This document shows positions 1 to 5,157 of a DNA stretch of 5,157 nucleotides, one piece after another. The position numbers and the translations under genes were made by a program. Numbering within the stretch: position 1 is the first letter of the stretch; each line of letters opens with the position of its first letter. This DNA is from Bacillota bacterium (GTDB lineage: Bacteria > Bacillota_C > Negativicutes > Sporomusales > Sporomusaceae). The notes under the pieces were generated by a model, which was given only the letters and a program-made list of their open reading frames with translations, was not told where the DNA came from and did not search any database. The stretch spans positions 1 to 5,157 of the forward strand of contig JAEZQV010000406.1 of assembly GCA_023441125.1 (NCBI GenBank), given 5' to 3'.

Positions 1-839
1 CCGGTGGTGCCGGTATCATTGCGTCCGGTGGCCGGGATGCTACCTATGTCAGAGAGCACATCCGTTTGGCCAAGGCGCTTACCGATAAACCGTTTGGTGT
101 CAATGTTCAACTGATGGCGGATAACAAAGAGGCCATTGTTGATGTTATTTGTGAAGAAAAGCCGGCCTTTGCCACCTTAGGCGCCGGTAATCCTATTCCC
201 TTTTTTGATAAGTTGACAAAAGCCGGCGTTAAAAAGATCCCGGTTGTCCCGAATGCCAAATTAGCGCAGCGGGTGGAGGCCAGTGGTGCCGATGCTATTG
301 TTATTGAGGGTATGGAAGCTGGCGGCCATATTGGTGTGATTACCACTATGGCCTTAATGACCCAGATCATTCCGCTTATGCGTATTCCGGTTATTGTTGC
401 CGGTGGTTTTGCAGATGGCCGGGGGCTGGCGGCGGCTCTTGTTATGGGGGCCGCCGGTATTCAGATGGGTACCCGGTTTTTGCTGGCCGAAGAATGCGGT
501 GTGCATCCCAAGGTCAAAGCAAAATTGATAAGTGCTGTGGATACAGATAGCATTGTTACCGGCCTGTTATCCGGTCATGGCGTCCGGGGTATAAGGAATG
601 CCTTTACCGACAAATATCAGGCTATGGAACGACGGTGCGCAGCCCAGCAGGAGCTGGACCAATTGGCCACCGGCACCAATCGTCTGGCGGCTATCGAGGG
701 GGATGTAGAGAATGGGGCCGTATTGGCCGGGCAAAGTTTGCTGCCGCTTACAAAGATAGAACCGGCTGCTGTCATTATCGGCAATATTATCCGGGAGGCC
801 GGTGAGATATTGACAAATGCGCCCAAACTGACGGATTAA
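1..839 (+). CDS. fabK: Enoyl-ACP reductase II (FabK-like), 3' part
   Basis: The gene enters from the left edge; the first complete codon is at position 3, leaving 278 visible residues, so about 30-40 N-terminal residues are missing compared with the usual 310-330. FabK is a cytosolic FMN enzyme that reduces trans-2-enoyl-ACP with NAD(P)H in the last step of each fatty-acid elongation cycle. The visible part begins inside the first glycine-rich strand (GGAGIIASGG), then shows TDKPFGVN (27-34), EGMEAGGHIG (102-111, with H109 matching the conserved FabK active-site His), the FMN-phosphate segments AGGFADG (133-139) and MGTRF (155-159), and the C-terminal GDVENG motif (233-238). Nitronate monooxygenases share the fold and are often confused with FabK; the EGMEAGGHIG and GDVENG segments favour FabK. 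An internal TTG at 66 is not the start, because the frame is open and homologous up to the edge. No terminator follows, so read-through into the next gene is likely. Confidence 0.85.
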   Translation, partial: GGAGIIASGGRDATYVREHIRLAKALTDKPFGVNVQLMADNKEAIVDVICEEKPAFATLGAGNPIPFFDKLTKAGVKKIPVVPNAKLAQRVEASGADAIVIEGMEAGGHIGVITTMALMTQIIPLMRIPVIVAGGFADGRGLAAALVMGAAGIQMGTRFLLAEECGVHPKVKAKLISAVDTDSIVTGLLSGHGVRGIRNAFTDKYQAMERRCAAQQELDQLATGTNRLAAIEGDVENGAVLAGQSLLPLTKIEPAAVIIGNIIREAGEILTNAPKLTD

Positions 840-864
840 AGCCGTGAGGGTAAAGCCTATAAGT

Positions 865-872
865 AAGGAGTG
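865..872 (+). promoter_or_regulatory. Ribosome binding site of the flavodiiron gene
   Basis: The sequence AAGGAGTG closely matches the anti-Shine-Dalgarno complement. The GGAG core ends at 870, leaving 10 bases before the ATG at 881 but only 4 before the in-frame GTG at 875. Together with the typical MH-start of this family, this favours ATG 881. Confidence 0.6.
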
Positions 873-880
873 AAGTGCAA

Positions 881-2065
881 ATGCATAATGTACAGTTAGC
901 TAAGGGTGTGTATTATGTCGGCGCTGTCGACTGGAATCTGCGTGATTTTCACGGCTATACTACGCCTGGCGGTGTAACTTATAATTCCTACCTTATTGTT
1001 GATGAAAAGGTTTGTTTGATAGATACCGTAAAAGCGCCTTTTGCCCAGGAATTGCTGAACCGTATCAGCAGTATTATTGACCCGGCCAAAATTGATTATG
1101 TTATTACTAACCATATTGAGCCGGACCATTCCAGCGCCCTGCCGGCAGTTATGGCCCGGGCGCCGCAGGCCAAGGTAGTGCTTACCGAACATGGCCGTAC
1201 CGGCATTATTAAGCATTACCAGCAAAATTATGATTTTCAGGTGGTCAAGGAAGGGGATATACTTGATCTTGGCCAAAATAAGCTGCACTTTGTGCCTGTG
1301 CCGATGCTGCATTGGCCGGATTCCATGCTGTGCTACCTGAGCGAGGAGCAAATTCTATTTTCCAACGATGCCTTTGGGCAACATATTTCAACGACCAAGC
1401 GCTTCGATGATGAAAATGATCTTACAGCCGTCATTTATGAAGCGGAAAAGTACTATGCCAATATTCTGATGCCGTTTGGGAAACTGGTGGTCAAGACCCT
1501 GGAGAAGCTTAAAGACTTACCGGTCAAACTCATTGCTCCCAGTCATGGTATCGTGTGGCGCAGTCATATTGCCGATATTTTGGCCAAATACCAGGATTGG
1601 GGTCAGGGAAAACAAACCAGTAAAATAATTATTGCTTATGACAGTATGTGGGGCAGTACGGAGCGGATGGCCCGGCAAGTTCTTGAGGGAGTGGCCGCGG
1701 CCGGTGTTACCGGTAAACTTTATAAATTATCGACAGCCGACCGGAGTGAAGTGGTACGGGACATGCTGGCAGCCGGTGGGGTACTGATTGGTTCGTCTAC
1801 GCTGCATAATGGCATGCTGCCTACGGTAGGGGCGCTCATGCTGTATCTGAAAGGCCTGCGGCCGGCAGGTAAGCTGGGCGCGGCTTTTGGAGCCTACGGC
1901 TGGGGCGGTGGCGCACAAAAGGCGATCGAAGAACTACTGGGCAGTGCCGGCGTAGTAACTGAGCAGTCCGGGCTCTCCCTGAAATGGGTTCCTGATGCCG
2001 AGGAAATCAACAAATGCTTTGATTTTGGCCATGATTTTGCCAAACGGGTATTGGCAAGGATCTAA
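881..2065 (+). CDS. fprA: Flavodiiron protein (FprA-type O2/NO reductase)
   Basis: This cytosolic enzyme reduces O2 to water or NO to N2O, normally with electrons from rubredoxin, and protects anaerobes. Counting from GTG 875, residues 1-248 form a metallo-beta-lactamase domain with every diiron ligand present: H80, E82 and D84 in NHIEPDH, H146 in LHWPDSM, D165 in SNDAFGQH and H224 in APSHG. Residues 250-396 are a flavodoxin domain with the FMN phosphate loop DSMWGSTERMA (256-266) and the flavin-contact segments SSTLHNG and AYGWGGG. The length of 394-396 residues is that of class A proteins; there is no fused rubredoxin or flavin reductase domain, so the donor must be encoded elsewhere. I chose ATG 881 over GTG 875 on ribosome-site spacing; the difference is two residues. 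It lies 41 bases after fabK and before a hairpin terminator. Whether O2 or NO is preferred cannot be read from the sequence. Confidence 0.93.
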   Translation: MHNVQLAKGVYYVGAVDWNLRDFHGYTTPGGVTYNSYLIVDEKVCLIDTVKAPFAQELLNRISSIIDPAKIDYVITNHIEPDHSSALPAVMARAPQAKVVLTEHGRTGIIKHYQQNYDFQVVKEGDILDLGQNKLHFVPVPMLHWPDSMLCYLSEEQILFSNDAFGQHISTTKRFDDENDLTAVIYEAEKYYANILMPFGKLVVKTLEKLKDLPVKLIAPSHGIVWRSHIADILAKYQDWGQGKQTSKIIIAYDSMWGSTERMARQVLEGVAAAGVTGKLYKLSTADRSEVVRDMLAAGGVLIGSSTLHNGMLPTVGALMLYLKGLRPAGKLGAAFGAYGWGGGAQKAIEELLGSAGVVTEQSGLSLKWVPDAEEINKCFDFGHDFAKRVLARI

Positions 2066-2069
2066 TTCG

Positions 2070-2101
2070 AAAGGCAGCGCTCATTACTTAGCGCTGCCTT
2101 T
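2070..2101 (+). terminator. Intrinsic terminator after the flavodiiron gene
   Basis: A perfect 11-bp inverted repeat has its left arm AAAGGCAGCGC at 2070-2080 and its right arm GCGCTGCCTTT at 2091-2101, around a 10-base loop; a T-A pair can close it further. It begins 4 bases after the stop codon. The T run is short (CTTTCT), so termination may be incomplete, but placement and stem strength make a terminator the best reading. Confidence 0.8.
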
Positions 2102-2154
2102 CTACATACTGTCGCTGTCCTGGAAGCAAACTAGTACATGGAATGACGCTTCAT

Positions 2155-2162
2155 AGAGGAGG
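2155..2162 (+). promoter_or_regulatory. Ribosome binding site deciding the start at 2167
   Basis: AGAGGAGG lies 4 bases upstream of the ATG at 2167. An earlier in-frame ATG at 2143 has no recognisable site before it and would place this motif inside the gene. The spacing is on the short side but the match is strong. Confidence 0.6.
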
Positions 2163-2166
2163 CAGC

Positions 2167-2718
2167 ATGTATACTCTCCAGCATGGTTTCTGGGTGTATT
2201 TTATCACCAGGCATCATCCTAAGGTTTGGCAGTTTGTCATCGGCTCGATGCTGCCGGACTATATTTATGTGGTACTGGCACTCACATTGCTATGGAAAGG
2301 TTATGTGACATTGCCTGAGCTCAGGGAACTACATCCTGGTTTGCTTATGAGTCTGGTAGCCATTTTTCCCTGGGTAGTAAAAGTTGATTTGGTTGGTCAC
2401 TCGGTGCCGGTGTGGTTTGTCGCCCAGTTACTGAGTTTGCTGCCGGGAATCAAGCGGCTGCGGTTCTTTATCATTGGCTGGGGCTCACACCTTTTAATCG
2501 ACGCACTTACCCACGGAGTTTACTCCAATTTTTATTTATACCCCCTGGCCTATGATACCGTGGAGAGTCCGGTATCGTACTGGGAGCATAGTCACTGGTC
2601 CCGGGAATTTGGCTTTATTAACATGGCAGCTATGGCTGCTGCTGCTTTGTATATGCTTGTTGAGTGGTGGCAAAAGCGGCACAGAATGAGGAAAAGAGGA
2701 GATAATAATGGAGATTAA
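2167..2718 (+). CDS. Membrane protein, DUF457/YdjM-like putative metal-dependent hydrolase
   Basis: I do not recognise a characterised gene. The 183-residue product has about four hydrophobic segments: near 22-43, 58-72, 82-105 and 151-167. It ends in a basic tail (KRHRMRKRG). Conserved-looking polar residues sit at membrane edges: H6, GSMLPD (26-31), the H78 segment GHSVPVW, GSHLLIDALTHG (106-117, with H108, D112 and H116) and HSHW (141-144). The LPD, GHS and SHLLxDxxTHG pattern recalls the DUF457/YdjM-like membrane-bound metal-dependent hydrolases, whose substrate is unknown; a zinc-dependent phospholipase C-like family is an alternative. The start was taken at ATG 2167 because of the AGAGGAGG just upstream; ATG 2143 would add 8 residues. 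Its 3' end overlaps the methyltransferase gene by 11 bases, so the two are probably translated together. No clear promoter is visible between the upstream terminator and this gene. Confidence 0.65.
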   Translation: MYTLQHGFWVYFITRHHPKVWQFVIGSMLPDYIYVVLALTLLWKGYVTLPELRELHPGLLMSLVAIFPWVVKVDLVGHSVPVWFVAQLLSLLPGIKRLRFFIIGWGSHLLIDALTHGVYSNFYLYPLAYDTVESPVSYWEHSHWSREFGFINMAAMAAAALYMLVEWWQKRHRMRKRGDNNGD

Positions 2719-3892
2719 TACAAAAGTATTTTTGCGTAAAGGGGCTCAGCACCGGGTGGAGAGTGGCCATCCCTGGGTATACCAAAGCGAACTGGATTAT
2801 ATAGAAGGGGATTTCGCGCCCGGCGATATCGTCGATGTTTACAACTTCAGGCAACGGTTTATTGGCCGGGGGTATATCAATCCCCGTTCGCAAATTATTA
2901 TCAGGATACTCTCACGGCAGCAAGAGCCCATTGACCGGGCCTTTTTTAAACGCCGCATTGAGACTGCCTGGCAATACCGGCAGACTTTCCTCAATGAGCC
3001 CGAATATTGCCGGCTTGTTTATGGTGAGGCCGATTTTTTGCCGGCCCTTATTGTTGACAAGTTTGGCAAGTATCTGGTTATCCAAACGCTGGCGTTGGGC
3101 ATTGACGTACATAAAGAAACAATTATATCGGTATTGGAAGAACTATTCAGTCCGGAAGGCATTTACGAACGCAATGATGTGCCGGTGCGAAAACTGGAAG
3201 GGCTTGAAATGCGTAAAGGCTATCTCAAGGGTAATTTCGCCACCCAAATTTTGGTTCACGAGAATGGTATCCCCTTTTATGCGGATGTAGAGAACGGACA
3301 AAAAACCGGCTTTTTTTATGACCAGCGGGAGAACCGGCGTTTTCTGGAGCCGATTGTTAAAAATGCCGCTGTCCTGGATTGTTTCTGTCATACGGGTTCC
3401 TTCGCCATTCATAGCGCTCTCTATGGGGCCAAAAGCTTGCATTCCATTGATATCTCGGAAGAGGCGATCGCTCTGGCGAAAAAAAATGCCGCGATGAACG
3501 GCGTCAGTGACCGTTGCCATTTTGAAGTGGCCAATGCGTTTGATGCGCTCCGGTTGCTTACGGAGGAGCAGCGTCAGTACGATGTTGTTATTCTTGACCC
3601 GCCGGCTTTTACGAAGAGCCGCAGCAGCATTGAGGGAGCTGCCCGAGGCTACAAGGAAATTAATCTGCGCGGCTTAAAATTAACGCGTCCGGGCGGATTC
3701 CTGGTGACTTGCTCCTGTTCCTACCACATGGACCGGGAATTATTCAAAGCCGTTGTTGTAGACGCCGCCAGGGACGCTAAACGGGTAATCCGGGAGGTTG
3801 AATACCGGACTCAGGCCAAAGACCATCCTATCCTGCCGGCCGCGCCCGAAACTAACTATCTGAAGTTCCTGGTATTGCAGGTTGTTGAGTAA
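2708..3892 (+). CDS. Class I SAM-dependent rRNA methyltransferase, RlmI/RlmK/YwbD group
   Basis: The 394-residue product has the length and domain order of COG1092 large-subunit rRNA methyltransferases. Residues 1-70 form a PUA RNA-binding domain (GHPWVYQSEL, GDIVDVYN, GRGYINPRS). A linker domain carries LIVDKFGKYLV (114-124) and ENGQKTGFFYDQREN (195-209). The Rossmann-like SAM domain shows motif I VLDCFCHTGSFA (222-233), the acidic motif DIS (248-250), motif IV LDPPAF (296-301) and motif VI VTCSCSYH (333-340), where C335 or C337 would be the nucleophile if it makes m5C. The C-terminal DHPILP and YLKFLVL segments also match E. coli RlmI. RlmI makes m5C1962 of 23S rRNA, but Gram-positive relatives have been linked to m7G, so the target is not assigned. 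GAGGAG at 2696-2701 lies 6 bases before the ATG, inside the end of the preceding gene. Confidence 0.88.
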   Translation: MEINTKVFLRKGAQHRVESGHPWVYQSELDYIEGDFAPGDIVDVYNFRQRFIGRGYINPRSQIIIRILSRQQEPIDRAFFKRRIETAWQYRQTFLNEPEYCRLVYGEADFLPALIVDKFGKYLVIQTLALGIDVHKETIISVLEELFSPEGIYERNDVPVRKLEGLEMRKGYLKGNFATQILVHENGIPFYADVENGQKTGFFYDQRENRRFLEPIVKNAAVLDCFCHTGSFAIHSALYGAKSLHSIDISEEAIALAKKNAAMNGVSDRCHFEVANAFDALRLLTEEQRQYDVVILDPPAFTKSRSSIEGAARGYKEINLRGLKLTRPGGFLVTCSCSYHMDRELFKAVVVDAARDAKRVIREVEYRTQAKDHPILPAAPETNYLKFLVLQVVE

Positions 3893-3966
3893 GCGTGCCT
3901 GAGCAATAGTTATAACAGATATGATATTTGGCAATAATCGTTATAGTTTAGTTCTCAAGGCTGTTT

Positions 3967-3996
3967 TTGCCAGTATTATGGTCTTGCAACTGGTAA
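3967..3996 (+). repeat. Imperfect inverted repeat over the ctsR -35 region
   Basis: TTGCCAGT (3967-3974) and ACTGGTAA (3989-3996) form an 8-bp inverted repeat with one G-T wobble and a 14-base spacer. GGTTTTAAAA follows. It could be a weak terminator for the methyltransferase transcript or a protein-binding site; its right arm begins at the last base of the -35 hexamer and runs into the spacer. The structure is short and may be chance. Confidence 0.35.
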
Positions 3997-4012
3997 GGTT
4001 TTAAAATACAAT
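3984..4012 (+). promoter_or_regulatory. Sigma-A-type promoter of the ctsR operon
   Basis: A -35 element TTGCAA (3984-3989) and a -10 element TACAAT (4007-4012) are separated by exactly 17 bases. They match the consensus at 4 of 6 and 5 of 6 positions. The predicted transcription start is near 4019, inside the CtsR operator, as expected for a repressible promoter, leaving a leader of about 43 bases before the TTG start. Confidence 0.75.
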
Positions 4013-4014
4013 AA

Positions 4015-4039
4015 AGTCAAAAGGTCAACAAAAGTCAAT
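4015..4039 (+). promoter_or_regulatory. CtsR operator, three direct heptads
   Basis: Three heptads of the RGTCAAN type occur in a row: AGTCAAA (4015-4021), GGTCAAC (4023-4029) and AGTCAAT (4033-4039). The second and third are separated by three bases (AAA), the spacing of the known CtsR operator RGTCAAA-NAN-RGTCAAA; the first sits 8 bases ahead of the second. The array starts 3 bases after the -10 box and covers the predicted transcription start, so bound CtsR would block transcription of its own operon. Confidence 0.88.
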
Positions 4040-4048
4040 TTATAAGTT

Positions 4049-4057
4049 GGGAGGTGG
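4049..4057 (+). promoter_or_regulatory. Ribosome binding site deciding the TTG start of ctsR
   Basis: GGGAGGTGG lies with its GGAGG core at 4050-4054, 7 bases before TTG 4062. An upstream in-frame TTG at 4047 overlaps this site and would only add residues translated from the Shine-Dalgarno sequence itself, so TTG 4062 is the start. Confidence 0.8.
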
Positions 4058-4061
4058 GGAT

Positions 4062-4529
4062 TTGAACAATCTAGCCGATGCCATAGAGAAATGGATTTTG
4101 CAACAGATGTCGCGTCAGCAGGATGAGATTATTATCTTGCGCCGTAATGAGATGGCTGAGGAACTTGACTGTGCACCTTCGCAAATCAGTTACGTATTAA
4201 GCACACGGTTTACCGTGGATCGCGGTTTTATTGTGGAGTCGCGGCGTGGATTGGGCGGCTTTGTCCGAATTGCCCGCATCCCGGTACAAACAATTGTATT
4301 TCAGGATGCGGCCAAGCAAATTGACGAACATTTGCGTTTGGAAGAGGCACAGGCCATAATTTCGCGGTTAAGGAATCATAATCTGATGACCAGCCGGGAA
4401 GCGGCGCTAATTTATAAATGCTTTTCTTTTCTGTATGAGCGTGTGGCGCCGCAGGAGCGTGTGCCGCTCTTACAGTCCTTGCTGATGGTGCTGGCCAATC
4501 CGAATGACGATGGGTACGGAGGCAAATAA
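4062..4529 (+). CDS. ctsR: Class III heat-shock repressor CtsR
   Basis: CtsR is a dimeric winged-helix repressor that binds heptad repeats upstream of ctsR and clp genes and is released on heat or other protein stress. The 155-residue product matches the family length. The N-terminal DNA-binding domain (about 1-72) contains LRRNEMAEELDCAPSQISYV (26-45), the helix-turn-helix, then STRFTVDRGFIVESRRG (47-63) leading into the beta-wing. The wing reads RRGLGGFVRI (61-70): the four-glycine loop known from Bacillus (RGGGGYIRI) has Leu64 in its second position. R61 and R62 fit the arginines expected to contact DNA and to be targets of McsB. Residues 80-145 form the helical C-terminal domain used for dimerisation and McsA/McsB contact. 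The start is a TTG, set by GGGAGGTGG at 4049-4057. Stop and mcsA start are only two bases apart, and a CtsR operator lies directly upstream, indicating autoregulation. Confidence 0.95.
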   Translation: MNNLADAIEKWILQQMSRQQDEIIILRRNEMAEELDCAPSQISYVLSTRFTVDRGFIVESRRGLGGFVRIARIPVQTIVFQDAAKQIDEHLRLEEAQAIISRLRNHNLMTSREAALIYKCFSFLYERVAPQERVPLLQSLLMVLANPNDDGYGGK

Positions 4530-4531
4530 GT

Positions 4532-5071
4532 ATGCTGTGTGATGAATGTCAAAAAGAGCAGGCTTGTGTGCATATTACCAAAATAATTAATCAACAAAAG
4601 ATTGAAAGACATCTATGTGAGCAATGTGCGCAAAAAACGGGTGAAATCATCGGTACAGGCATTAACAATGTGTTTGGCAGTAAATTTTCCGTTCACGATT
4701 TTCTAAAAGAGATGTTTAACTATACCGTAGCCGACAGTGCCCAGAAAACACTTGAACCGGTCTGCTCCGAATGCGGCCTGAGTTACAGTGAATTCAGCCG
4801 CAGCGGAAAATTTGGCTGCAGCGCCTGCTATCAGGCCTTTGGTGGTCAGTTGGAGCCTTTGCTTAAGCGTATGCACGGTACTGTTTTGCACACCGGCAAG
4901 ATCCCTAAGCGGGGCGGAATCAAGTATAGTGTACAACAGCGCATTAAACAGCTGCGCCAGGAACTGGAGCAGCATGTCAACCGGGAAGAATATGAGCAGG
5001 CAGCCAGGCTCAGGGATGAGATAAAGGCCTTGGAAAAACAGCTTGCCGAGCAGGAGGCAAAACAGGAATAG
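4532..5071 (+). CDS. mcsA: McsA, zinc-finger activator of the McsB arginine kinase
   Basis: McsA binds and activates the arginine kinase McsB and takes part in stress control of CtsR; in Bacillus its zinc-binding cysteines also sense thiol and metal stress. The 179-residue product carries four CxxC pairs in two groups: C3/C6 with C29/C32, and C78/C81 with C96/C99, consistent with two treble-type zinc sites. C12 is an additional cysteine. The segment VFGSKFSVHDFLKEMF (47-62) joins them. The C-terminus holds a UVR motif within a predicted coiled coil (about 133-175, core VNREEYEQAARLRDEIKAL), as in UvrB/UvrC and ClpC partners. All family elements are intact. GGAGG at 4518-4522, inside the end of ctsR, lies 9 bases before the ATG. 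The gene follows ctsR by two bases and precedes mcsB by 17, so it belongs to the CtsR-controlled operon. Confidence 0.94.
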   Translation: MLCDECQKEQACVHITKIINQQKIERHLCEQCAQKTGEIIGTGINNVFGSKFSVHDFLKEMFNYTVADSAQKTLEPVCSECGLSYSEFSRSGKFGCSACYQAFGGQLEPLLKRMHGTVLHTGKIPKRGGIKYSVQQRIKQLRQELEQHVNREEYEQAARLRDEIKALEKQLAEQEAKQE

Positions 5072-5088
5072 GCAAGGAGGGATGCTTA

Positions 5089-5157
5089 ATGGCGAATTTG
5101 GTGGAAAACTTTATTGATCAGCCGCTGACGCCATGGCTGAACGGCTCCGGTCCGGAA
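5089..5157 (+). CDS. mcsB: McsB protein arginine kinase, first 23 codons
   Basis: Only the N-terminus is present (MANLVENFIDQPLTPWLNGSGPE); the gene continues past the right edge. McsB is a cytosolic phosphagen-kinase-like enzyme that phosphorylates arginines on CtsR and damaged proteins, marking the latter for ClpCP. The assignment rests on position, directly after ctsR and mcsA, and on the family-like ending of the fragment (tryptophan, a few residues, then GPE, compared with WMKQKGPES in Bacillus). The catalytic domain lies outside the window. A strong AAGGAGG (5074-5080) lies 8 bases before ATG 5089. A competing ATG at 5082 opens a frame that stops after 11 codons, so it is not the start. 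Confidence 0.85.
   Translation, partial: MANLVENFIDQPLTPWLNGSGPE

Noticed and set aside
810..815. A perfect TTGACA hexamer near the 3' end of fabK, a possible -35 element for fprA
   Set aside because: No acceptable -10 box lies 16-19 bases downstream; the best (GATTAA at 834-839) matches only 3 of 6. TATAAG at 858-863 is too far away to pair with it.
896..1351. A 151-codon open frame on the minus strand inside fprA
   Set aside because: It is antisense to conserved catalytic segments of the flavodiiron protein, has no recognisable family features, and is best explained as a coding shadow.
2102..2166. A possible promoter between the terminator and the membrane protein gene
   Set aside because: TAGTAC (2132-2137) with CTGTCG (2109-2114) at 17-base spacing matches the consensus too poorly to call.
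2835..3290. A 151-codon open frame on the plus strand inside the methyltransferase gene
   Set aside because: It is out of frame with a clearly conserved protein, has no ribosome site of note and low-complexity shadow-like composition.
3143..3520. A 125-codon minus-strand open frame inside the methyltransferase gene
   Set aside because: It is the complement of conserved motifs (GQKTGFFYDQREN and the SAM motif I region) with no independent evidence.
3893..4061. A possible CIRCE element (HrcA operator) before the heat-shock operon
   Set aside because: Neither TTAGCACTC nor GAGTGCTAA arms are present; only CtsR-type heptads are found.
1..5157. CRISPR arrays, tRNA/rRNA genes, insertion sequences, phage or toxin-antitoxin genes
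   Set aside because: No regularly spaced repeats, RNA gene signatures, transposase motifs or terminal inverted repeats were seen; the window is almost fully occupied by conserved chromosomal genes.

Overview
The window reads as a chromosomal segment of an anaerobic, low-to-mid GC Firmicute. The class III heat-shock order ctsR-mcsA-mcsB is a Firmicutes hallmark, ribosome binding sites are strong GGAGG types, and a flavodiiron protein points to an anaerobe that must remove O2 or NO. The style of the proteins suggests a Negativicutes/Sporomusaceae-like host, but this is an impression from memory and not proven by anything in the window. All genes lie on the + strand.

Region 1 (1-2101): the 3' part of a FabK-type enoyl-ACP reductase (FMN, TIM-barrel) runs into the window from the left. 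It is followed 41 bases later by a complete flavodiiron protein (fprA type) with all six diiron ligands and an FMN-binding flavodoxin domain. No terminator separates the two, so they are probably co-transcribed. A strong 11-bp hairpin directly after the flavodiiron gene ends this unit.

Region 2 (2167-3892): a small polytopic membrane protein with conserved His/Asp motifs resembling the DUF457/YdjM-like membrane metal-dependent hydrolases overlaps by 11 bases a PUA-plus-SAM-methyltransferase gene of the RlmI/RlmK/YwbD group (COG1092-like), which probably modifies 23S rRNA. The two appear translationally linked.

Region 3 (3893-5157): an AT-rich intergenic stretch carries a sigma-A-type promoter (TTGCAA, 17 bp, TACAAT), with three CtsR-type heptads just downstream, over the predicted transcription start. 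Then come ctsR (TTG start), mcsA (four CxxC pairs plus a UVR motif) and the first 23 codons of mcsB, which runs off the right edge. By family knowledge CtsR represses its own operon and the clp genes; McsA activates McsB, the protein arginine kinase that tags proteins for ClpCP, and the two help to relieve CtsR repression. The clpC gene would be expected just beyond the window.

Most of the window is ordinary housekeeping and stress-response DNA; I found no convincing new system. The points most worth a second look are the substituted glycine loop of CtsR, the triple operator, the DUF457-like/methyltransferase overlap, the uncertain substrate of the methyltransferase, and the small repeats upstream of ctsR.
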